A stretch of 64,000 nucleotides of DNA from Miscanthus floridulus (Eukaryota; Streptophyta; Magnoliopsida; Poales; Poaceae). A model generated the notes under the pieces. That model was not told the DNA's origin and searched no databases. It saw only the letters and a program-made list of their open reading frames with translations. Where the stretch lies: assembly GCF_019320115.1 (NCBI RefSeq), contig NC_089581.1, positions 71,097,155 through 71,161,154 of the forward strand, given 5' to 3'. The first letter of the stretch is position 1. Every line of letters begins with the position of its first letter. This document shows positions 55,482 through 64,000 of the stretch, one piece after another. The translations under genes were made by a program, and so were the position numbers.

Positions 55482-56674
55482 TGTCGGGGACTAATACTAG
55501 GGTACCCGAAGAGGAGGAGCTAATAACCATCAATGGTTGATTCATCCGAGCGGTCAAGGGCGCGACTACACCTCTTGCTGGGTTCCGCCTCATCTGACCA
55601 CTGAGGGCAGGGGCTCCGCCTAGTCCGACCCCCGAGGGGTGGCTCCGCTTCAGTGGACACTAAGGCTGCGGGCTCCACCTCGTCCGACCCCCTATGGTTG
55701 GCTCCACCTTAGCTTACTCCCGAGGGCTGACTTCGTCTCGTCCGACCCCCGAAGGTTGGCTCTGCCTCGCCCGACATCTGAGGGCTAGCACTGCCTCGCC
55801 CGACGTCTGAGGGCTGGCTCCGCTTCGGCTAACTCCCGGGGGTAGGCTCCGCCTCGGCCGACCCCTAAGGGTCAGCTCCGCCACAGCCGATCCCTCGAAC
55901 ACGGTTCTTAACAGAAGCTCACGTCGCCACCAACCACTATGGGCCAAAAAGTACCACTCAAGGTCAAACTTCTGGCATCATGCTGGGAGCGGTCACATCT
56001 CAGCATGACCCATCCCCACAACATGTCATTCTGGAGAACTCACATCGCCCACAGTGACGGACGCGTGGTCATTGTGCTGCCAACTTCCTGCCTGACCACC
56101 GTCCAACGTTAGTCAAACCGGCGTCAGTTGATTGGCACTGTACCGCTGGCCCCTCGCATGGCTTTCTGTCCGGGGACCCTCTGACTATTCCATCTGCTCG
56201 GATGGGACGGAAGACAAGAATGGCGCACGATGCCCGCACGTAAGATGCAGCGGCCAACAGGACCCCGGTACAACGCGGCTACCACCACGATCTACAGGGT
56301 CAGCGGGACCCACGCAAATAGGAGGACGGCGCACCTCTGAAAGCCTTATTTCTCTTTCCTTTTTCCTCCTCCCTTTGGTTGTAAACCCCTGCTTCCCCTT
56401 GACCTATAAAAGGGAAAGCAGGGCGTCCCACTGTGGGGGGCGATTCATCAGAAAAACATATTGCATCACACCAGAGACTTGGGAGCTACCTCCCTCTCTC
56501 GCTAGTTTGTAACCCCCTACTACAAACTCAGTGCTAGTAGCACGAGCAACTTGAAACTAGACGTAGGGACATTCGGCCCAAACCAGTATAACTCTTGTGT
56601 CCTCTTAGCACACCATCCGGGTCAGACGCGTGATATACAAATTTACTAGTCGGTGCTTACTCGAAACACCGACA
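55482..56674 (+). repeat. 5' LTR of the Tat-like gypsy element, 1193 bp
   Basis: Begins TGTCGGGGACTAATAC and ends CGAAACACCGACA. The terminal TGTCGG and CCGACA are inverted, as in grass gypsy LTRs of this type. TATAAAA at 56405-56411 fits a plus-strand promoter. Several CCGACCCC-CGA-GG motifs recur between 55560 and 55900. The second LTR lies beyond the window. Confidence 0.82.
56405..56411 (+). promoter_or_regulatory. TATA box in the gypsy LTR
   Basis: TATAAAA in CCTTGACC-TATAAAAGGG, about 920 bp into the LTR. Confidence 0.6.
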
Positions 56675-56731
56675 GTTGGCGCATCAAATAGGGGCCTTTT
56701 TACGCATTTTGATATCAACACCAGGCCTCAG

Positions 56732-57640
56732 ATGGCTAATCCCAATGTCAGTTGGGTCCCGAGCACGCGCGTGCATTTCGGGAACCTGGACTTCATCATT
56801 ATGATGGAGGGAGAGTTGGTGCGGTCTTCTGCTACCACACAACCCCTCATCTTCACCGGCCTTGACGCAATCACCGAGGCACCCGAGGTGCTGTAGCTAC
56901 CTACAATGGAGGTCCGCGCACCCAAAAGCAACCAGCCCCTTAGCCTCGACTATGGAAGGCCACGCATCACGGGTTTGGTGCATGAGCGTCTTGAGCTCCA
57001 CTGCGACGCGCGTGGCACCCCCGATGCTTGTAGACACAAAGCGCCCTCAGAACAACCTAATGAGGATGTATCGGTCCATCAGGCCCAATAGGGCGATGGG
57101 CCACGCACCGCGGTTCTGGTGCATGAGCGTCTTGGCCTCCACCGCGACACCATCGATGCCCGTAGGCATGCCTACGGTGAGGCGAAGGAGGGGGCTAGCC
57201 ACGGCTACCATCCACGCCATGGCGGACGCTATGACAGCAGTGAGGACCAAAGCCCGAGCCCTGACTTAATGGGACCTCAGGCCTTTGACTGACATGCCCT
57301 CAAGGCCAAGGCAAAGTGGGACGAGGACGCCGACGAAGGCGCCTCCAAGCCTCCCAACAAAAGGAAGAACAAGCGATGGCGCGAGAGCTCGCTAGTGGCC
57401 AACGCCAACCGCATGGGGGCCTAGAAGCCTGTGGAGGGCACCCCAAGCCACTTTGAGAAGCTGCTTGAAGGGCCATGCCCGAACCATGCCTTCCCCATCA
57501 AACACCTATACAAGGACTACGTTCTCTTGAAGCGGTTCTTGTCCGGAAGCTCTAACAAGGGGGAGCATAGGACCGAGCCTAGCTAGACGAAGCGCACGAC
57601 ATCGCCCTCCTTAGCTCGGCCAAGTACGCAAGGACTGCCA
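56732..57640 (+). pseudogene. gag of the Tat-like element, decayed
   Basis: Starts MANPNVSWVPSTRVHFGN at 56732. Stops break it at about 56894, 57088 and later. The C-terminal part is recognisable: KPPNKRKNKRWRESSLVA (about 57345-57400), TPSHFEKLLEGPCPNHAFP and HLYKDYVLLKRFLSG (about 57440-57545). The block with CATGAGCGTCTTG at about 56981 recurs at about 57121, an internal duplication of about 140 bp. Confidence 0.7.
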
Positions 57641-57757
57641 CAAGCTCTCGCCGCCATAGGAAGGACTACGTGTTGTCACAAAGATGCTCCGGCCAGGCGC
57701 CTACAACCTCAAAACCATCAACGGCGAGGTCTTCATCAAACACTGGGAACATTGAGC
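57640..57757 (+). pseudogene. pol C-terminal remnant joined to gag
   Basis: VVTKMLRPGAYNLKTINGEV then FIKHWEH and a stop matches the extreme C-terminus of gypsy pol of this lineage. It follows gag after only about 60-100 bp, so protease, RT, RNase H and integrase are deleted. Confidence 0.6.
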
Positions 57758-57774
57758 AACTATGTTACTCTTTC

Positions 57775-60360
57775 CCTTAATGAACACATATTTTCTCTTA
57801 CTATTAGTTTCACTGTTGAACTCCTCGATCTTTTGTGATGCTCGACCCAGGAAAACGGCGAGGGGACGGGCCTCACTCGGGGACTAATAAGGACATATCT
57901 ATCCGGTAGATAATATCTATGTCCGACACTTTCTCATGATTAAGACCCAAAAAGCGGAGTTTGTGGAAATGGACCCTGAGTAAAACTAGTCAGACCATGA
58001 GAAACCTATGCCCCAGTAGCTACGGCGCCTTGGCTCACCACCATAATCAGAGTTTCTTTTCCGCACCCTGGGCTTTTTTGGGCCTTAGGCATGGAAAGGG
58101 CTGGTACGCTTTAAAAATCTATCCGCCTAGCAAACATTCTTAGCGCCTGACCCCATTTCACGTTAAAACTGAGGAGCTAGGTTTATGGGAACGGGCTCTG
58201 AGTATAACTGGTCGAGCTTCGAGAATTGGCTCTCCTGCATCCCAAGCTTTAATGGCCTTAACGACAAAAAGGGGAGAAGAACTAAAAAGTTGTTTGCTAT
58301 AACAAAATTTAAGAGCTTGTTCATTTATCATGAGTTCCCCGCCTGGTTTATCTGCCTAAACTAAATTCTCACGTGGGATGTTCTCATCCTCTGTCTCCGT
58401 AGGAAAACCTTTTTCCAGCAGGTAACGCAAGTCGATTGGATGGCTTGACTGACATCGTGAAATGGGTAAGGAGCAGCAGGATGCCCCATGCGTGTTGTGC
58501 TGACCCTGTCACGAACAACGGACCTAGATCCCACTCAAATCATATCCGGTAAGAGCTTCCCGAACCCATCACTCTTATCATTAAGGTAAAACCTGGGCCC
58601 AGGTCTATCGAACACCTCCAGGAAGCTATCGGAAGATGAGCGCATGTCTATCCAAATCTTCCCCGTAAAGGATCCACTGAGTGATGGTTCGCCTTCAAAG
58701 ACTACGGGCCACCGCAGGTATGTGGGATATGGAGCTAAAATGCTCCTACGGCTCATTAATGCCAAGGAGTTCGAAGGCTGGCCCGCCAGTGGGTTCATGG
58801 CCGCTCCAGGGCACCCTAGAGTGAGGGGAGGTTAAGGACAGCCCCGTTAGCGGCCAATACCTGAAGCGCGTGGAGCGCCTCGGGTGTCCTGACCCTCGTT
58901 TCAAGTCTTGGATGATGTAGGGTCCATGGTTTTTCCCCAAAGAAAGGTATCGATCCCTCGGACCGGTCGAATGGATCCGGGAACTATATGGACCAGCCAC
59001 CAAGAATATGGAGTCAGTCACCTGCTGACCTCGAACCGAACCCCATGAAGGGGATGCCGGGCTCCACTTGAACAAACTCATTAACAACTCACCGAGCACC
59101 GTGCTCCGTCCAGCGAGGACAGCATAGCATGGCTCCACCCTTCATTCTAGCAAATGGACGCATGAGGGATGATGAACGCAAGATGAATCGACCCCTCGGC
59201 TGGACCCCTGCTACGTGCGGGGGCTCAGGGGCTTGGCATCACAAAGACACCAAATATGTGGTCGTAGACAGATGATGAGTCACCTCCGACTATGGAAACC
59301 GAGGGCAGGGTAACGCATGAAACACGGTCGACCCCTACCGAGCCTCACAAGGCTCGGGGGTTCGAGCTGTCCGACCCTAAATCAGTAGACTGGGGTTCGA
59401 AGGCCGACCCATGGAGGATCTGAGGTCGCCTCATGTCAAATAAGAGCTTGGGGAGAAAAAGCATATGAACCCTAGCGGCCTTCACCCGACCCGCCTAGAA
59501 GCGGACAGGGTCATCTCAACCTTCTCGTTCGATCCTAGTTCCCCGCCGAGCCCATAGAATCCCCATTGAGGGGGTATCTATTAGAAGGCGGGTTAAGGAG
59601 CAGTGGAACGTCACATGAAGACTCTGCCAAGCCCATCACGAACGATGAACCCAGACTCCGCTCGAACATACCCATTAGCGAGCTCACCGAACACATCACT
59701 TGAGCCATCGAGGCAAGTAATATTAGCTCAACCCCCAAGGTTGTGGAAACCATGGATGGGGCAACAGTCACAAAGTCAAGCCAACCCTTGATCGAACCCC
59801 GCTACGTGAGGGGGCTCAACAAAAGTCAGACTCGCAAGGAGACCAAACGTGCGGTCACAGAATGATAGCACGAATCCTAGGGAGGGGGTATGTACGAAAA
59901 CAAGAGATGTTTTCCCAACTAATTTCAATATCCTCTCCATGATCTTTAGTGACACATGACCCCTGCAATGGCAAGGGGTCGGATCTCACTCTGGGGCTGA
60001 TAAGGGTATAAATACACCCTTTCTAAAATAGTCACCAAGCCCAACCTCTTCCTCATGATAAATCTGGTGGCAAAGTCTATATAAACAGATGATTAAGCAT
60101 CACTGGTTGGACTACGAGAAACCTATGCCCCTATGGCCATGGCACTCTTACTCACCAGCGTGATCAGAGTTTCCCTCCTACACATTGGGCCCCATGGTTT
60201 TTAGCAAATAGAAGGGTCAGAGCACACGAACCCCTTCCCACACATAAAAAGGGAGCAAAAACAAACTTAGACAAACAAAACAAAATGATAAGTTTGTGCG
60301 ATAGTGCAGAAGGGTCGGAATTTGTCTGCTGGTTACATGAACGATTACTCGACCTATTAG
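57775..60360. other. 3' non-coding region of the Tat-like element with a repeated block
   Basis: No sense ORF. A block at about 57840-58110 (ACGGCGAGGGGAC, GAGAAACCTATGCCCC, AATCAGAGTTTC) recurs diverged at about 59950-60175 (ATGGCAAGGGGTC, GAGAAACCTATGCCCC, GATCAGAGTTTC), spacing about 2.1 kb. Shorter matches link about 58505-58570 with 59625-59700. Confidence 0.5.
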
Positions 60361-60365
60361 ACTAA

Positions 60366-63300
60366 CTAACACCTCCGGGGTAGAACTGTGTCTTCCATTT
60401 TGTCTACCAGGTCCCACAAAAGAGGAGCCACTGCCGCCTCTATCTCATCTAGCTCGGCGTTAGTGTAGCCGAGCATGAAGCTAAGGCTCATTGTCTCTAG
60501 GTCGATGCTATCCCTATAATGAGAACGAGCAATTGTGAAGGATTGATGGACCCTGGTGCGAAGGGTGTCCCTCTTGAGCTGGCGCACCCGCGTCATGATC
60601 TCAACGGCATGGGCCACAAGCGAACTGGTCCCCTCCGACAGCACCACCTCTAGGTTGTCACAAACCACTCCGAGGGCAGCGCTTAGGACACTGAGCTTGT
60701 TGCTCTATGCCTAAAGGTTCCTCCTCGCCTCGGTGAGCTCCATGGCCAGCCCGGTAGAGACACCCTTGGCCTCTAGCCTCTGGGTTGTCATGGTTCCAAG
60801 CTCGGCCTAGAGGGAGCCGATCCTCTGCTGCGCCTCATCGTGCTCTTAGATGGCCTAGTCACGCTCCTCATGGACCGCACCGCGCTCTGAGCAGAGCCTC
60901 CCTGTGGTTCGAAGTAGCTCATCTCACCCCTTACATAGCTAGGCAACCACCTCAGCATCTAGACTCACCCTCCGCTCTAGGTCTATGAGTTTCTCCTCGA
61001 CTACTAGCTTCAGCTCCTGCTCGTTCTCAGCCTTGACCAGAAGGTCAAGGATCCACTAGCGGGTCTCGGCGTCCCTCTGTAGTAGCTCATCCCACTCCCT
61101 CATGACTCTAGTGGCCTCCTCGTCATCTTGCTGTGCCCTCACCGATAAGGCCTCGAACGCCCTCTTAGTCTCCTGCAGTCGGAGATTGTCCGCCTCCTCG
61201 GCAAGGGGAGTCAGCTCGGCCACCCTCTACTGGGCAGCAATGAGCTAGGCGGTCACATCCCCACGTAGCCATGCCTCTTCGATGAGGCGGTCCTAGTTCT
61301 CCTTCTGCTCACGAAGGAACCGAGATTTCTCCCGGCTATGAGCGATAAGGGACTGAAAAAAGATGATGGTCAGACCACAAAAATACATAAAGAAAGAAGA
61401 GGGCGAGTGAAAAGCAAGATCAAGTGAATACCCAGCTAGTGGGAATGATGACTTCACGTAGGGTGCCCCTAGCATGGTTCAAGGCTTCTAGCACGGCCGC
61501 AATCCCCTCGTCGAGACTCTCCCGCTCCATGCTCTCAGCGGCATCATTGAGGGTGAAGAGTGTCAATGTCGGGTCCTATGGATTCGCCCACTGGAACAGG
61601 GCTCATCCCACACGGGTGAGTGGCTACCCCCCGACGTCAAGGCCAGGGGTGATTCCCTCTAGTCCTCTCTGCCACCACCATGACATCTAGGGACCCCTCA
61701 GTCGCGTCCCCCTCTGTCCGGCCCACGTCGGGCACCGGCACTTGTGCTAATGGTAGCGTGGGTCACATCATTACTTTGGGCACCGCCACAGCTATGTCCG
61801 GCTATGTCCTACCTGTCACAGCCGCTGCCACCTCCGCCTGTGTCGGTGGGGCCTCGACCGCTGGAGTTGTACCAGCCACGGTCGGTGCCACAAACGTGGC
61901 CGGTAGCTCCATCCGCCCCATCGTCGGCTGCAGTATCACCTCCGTCACCAGCTGCTCAGCGACCTCCACTAGCGTCCCTCGAGCCCTAGCACCCGCTTGT
62001 CCCACCGAGGGCATGGGCGCCACCGTGGGCGGCACGTGATCGGCCGGTGAGGCAGTCACACTAGCGTTGCTCCCGCTTGAAACAGGCATGATGCCAACCA
62101 ACAGCTATAGCCCTACTGGAAGGGCGATGCCCCTCTCTGATGCCAGTGCAAAGGATTACGCCACTTCACGATGCTACAAAGAAACAAAAGCATAAGTCAT
62201 GATGAAAACAGAGAAGAACAAAGAAAAACAAAGGAGCTGGTTACTTACATTGGCGCTATTGGACGATGGATACATTTGGGGGGTGAACCCTAGACCCCTA
62301 CTCCACCACGTTAGAGCAGGGCCGTTTTGAGCCCGCCCCCTGCTCCCGGGCAGAGGGGCTTGCTCCCCTTGCATCTTGGGGCACGACGGTAGAGCCACCC
62401 GCATCCACCAACACATCGGGTCCAGTGGCAGATTCGCCTGCCCCTGTTGGTTCCTAGGGCAGGCTGACGGTCTGGTCCATCTCCGCCGGTCCCGCAGATG
62501 CGCCTTACCTGCCATGAAATGGGAAGGGCCCCAACTCCTGCAAAGACAAGTGGATACCCATCAGCAAATCCTCGCTCTCTAGGTCATCCCACTCAATGTC
62601 GTTGACTACCTCATCATCATCTTCCTCATTGTTGTTGTTGTCACTGTCAGTGTCCTCCCCTTGCTCCTGCGCCCGCAATTTCTACTGCCTTTTCTTCCTC
62701 TCATCCTCCTTCTCCTTTCTCTATCGCTCGGCCTCAGCATGATTCGCCGCCCTCACAAACGGATCCCTTGGCAGATGAGCTAGGAGATCTGTAAGGATGA
62801 GGTCCCTCGGCTGCCCCCATCTCAATGTTAGCATCAAGGGGTCAGGAGATCAATTGAAGAGGGGACATGAGGAAAGGAAACTTACAAAGACAATGTAGCC
62901 CGATTTCGGCTGCATCGGAGGGTGCCCCGGCATTGGATACACGAAATCAAGAGGGACGCCTACATCATCTAGAGAAGGCTCCATCACCTCCTTAGTACGT
63001 TGTGTGACTTTAGAGGGGGAGTGCTCCCTCGGCAAGCACCATCCCGACAAATGACGCCTCGGGCGCCATCGCATATAGTGGAAGCACGCACCGCATCAGC
63101 GGTGCCACCCTCCTCGTATGGTAGGCCCCGATTATGCCTGACCCCTTTAGGCCCCTCTCCTTTAGGACATGGATGGTGGCGAGGTGGTCCTAGATCTTCT
63201 TCTTGTCCTTCTCTAGGACACTCCACTTCCATGAATCCGGGGCATCTTCGATTAGGCGCCCGGAGAACTCCAGCAAGGGGCGACAATGTTGTTCTTGAGA

Positions 63301-63811
63301 TAGAACCAATGTGAATGCCACCCTTTGTTGGAAGTCAACAGCCGCATCGTGGGTACTCGCCAACCTGGTTGTTCCGAAGGTGGATGCCAGTGCATCCCAT
63401 CAGCGTATTCAGCTCCTGCTTCTTCTCCCTCTTCTTCTAGAGGGTGACGGTGAAGAAGTGCCACCACAGATCAAAGTGGGGATGAATCCCTAGGAATCCC
63501 TCACACAGGGTGACAAACACCACCATGTGCTAGATTCTATTGGGATTGAGGTGTTGCAGCTCAATCTTGTAGTAGTGCAGCATCTCCCTAAGAAATCTGT
63601 GAGCAGGGGTAGCAAACCCATGCTCACAGAAGTGCACGAACAACACCACGTAGCTGACGGGCGGCAACAGAACATCCTCCTCGCTAGGCAGCAGCCACTC
63701 ATTCATGGTCAGCATGCAGAGAAGACCACGATGGATGAGGCCCTCCATACGCTGGGACATGATGTCAGAGCGACACCATGGATCCATTGGAAGATGGGAG
63801 CAGGCAAACAT
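60366..63811 (-). pseudogene. antisense gene of the Tat-like element (Transposase_28-like domain plus coiled coil)
   Basis: Read on the minus strand from MFACSHLPMDPWC at 63811. The N-terminal domain has FVHFCEHGFATPAHRFLREM and YYKIELQHLNPN, then after a stop FVTLCEGFLGIHPHFDLWWH, then in a shifted frame NKGWHSHWFYLKNN (about 63280-63325). This is the pattern of Pfam 'putative gypsy type transposon' proteins. A low-complexity middle (61500-62990) contains possible intron borders. The C-terminal 61440-60366 is a long heptad-like helix in one frame with several in-frame TAG codons, ending LDEIEAAVAPLLWDLVDKM and a stop at 60366. Function of such antisense ORFs is unknown; this copy is broken. 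Confidence 0.65.
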
Positions 63812-64000
63812 GAGCTCGACGATGGCCTAGATGCGGATGTAGGAGGCTAGAACAATTGGTGGTGGAGGATGCAGATGCGAAGGCAAGAAGGCAAGGTATG
63901 AAACCCTAGGGGCGAACCCTCTGGTTTTATAGGGGCAATGGACGCGAGGAAACCAACCATCTGCCTAAATCTCCGTGCCCACCATGATCTGCTATAACGT
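63812..64000. other. upstream flank of the antisense gene
   Basis: A minus-strand promoter for the antisense gene would lie here; the sequence GGTTTTATAGGGGC near 63920 reads GCCCCTATAAAACC on the minus strand, a plausible TATA box about 110 bp before the ATG. The element's 3' LTR is not reached. Confidence 0.4.

Larger units (their letters stand above)
55482..64000 (+). mobile_element. Tat-like Ty3/gypsy element with deleted pol and antisense gene
   Basis: After the LTR comes a TTGGCGCATC primer site (about 56676-56685). Then a decayed gag, a junction into the last residues of pol near 57640-57755, and about 6 kb of 3' region carrying a minus-strand gene. The right end is outside the window. 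Lack of protease, RT and integrase makes it non-autonomous. The lineage is inferred from the LTR start, PBS type and the antisense gene known from Tat-group elements. Confidence 0.75.

Noticed and set aside
61680..62101. Overlapping plus and minus low-complexity frames
   Set aside because: Thr/Ala/Val-rich composition on both strands; at most the low-complexity middle of the antisense gene.
1..64000. A defence island, biosynthetic cluster or other prokaryote-style multigene system
   Set aside because: Sequence is plant repeat DNA throughout; introns, LTRs and plant transposon families are present and no co-directional gene cluster exists.

Overview
The window is intergenic DNA from a large plant genome. 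It consists almost entirely of nested transposable elements, with pieces of one or two ordinary genes between them. The element set points to a grass, and the CACTA subterminal word TTTGCCGAGTG suggests a panicoid or andropogonoid one (sugarcane, sorghum, Miscanthus or maize relatives). The other members are Tekay-like, Athila-like and Tat-like Ty3/gypsy elements, a small TRIM/SMART-type LTR element, and Tourist-like MITEs opening with GGGCCTGTTT. The species is inference. There is no prokaryotic content, CRISPR array, rRNA or tRNA gene.

Layout. 1-15465: the 5' part of a decayed minus-strand Tekay-like gypsy element (RT, protease, gag, an extra leader ORF, PBS, then a ~4.7 kb LTR). That LTR is split by a 6.0 kb non-autonomous CACTA element (CACTA-1, 9445-15438, TSD TAC). 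15466-18460: a 146-bp tandem duplication, then a degenerate L1-type LINE. 18460-27850: two Athila-like fragments head to head around 25640. The left one is split by two solo LTRs (19755-21774, TSD ATAAG; 22939-24154, TSD GACGC/GACAT) and the right one by a MITE. 27850-33290: copia debris (one gag on +, one RT-RNase H remnant on -) and GC-rich fragments.

33290-42060: a minus-strand host-like ORF cut by a Mutator-like element (33523-35955, 9-bp TSD, ~500-bp TIRs) and by a composite copia/SMART retrotransposon (36117-41648, TSD AGGCA). The composite holds an intact 1428-aa polyprotein but carries LTRs of two different families at its ends. 42060-43608: spacer, a MITE, and a possible first exon.

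43609-52995: a 9.4 kb CACTA element with its own transposase genes (CACTA-2, TSD GTG). It encodes a TNPD-like transposase broken only by in-frame stops and a TNPA-like second gene. 53060-54590: a well-formed multi-exon Ulp1-type (C48) cysteine protease gene with His, Asp, Gln and Cys in place, followed by further exon-like segments. 55482-64000: the 5' LTR (1193 bp) and interior of a plus-strand Tat-like gypsy element. Its gag runs straight into the last codons of pol, and its 3' region carries a long antisense gene (Transposase_28-like domain plus coiled coil).

There is no cooperating pathway. What the window offers is relative insertion history, several precise empty-site reconstructions, hairpins shared by the two CACTA elements, a nearly intact protease gene beside a CACTA element, and the chimeric retrotransposon, which is the most unusual object here.
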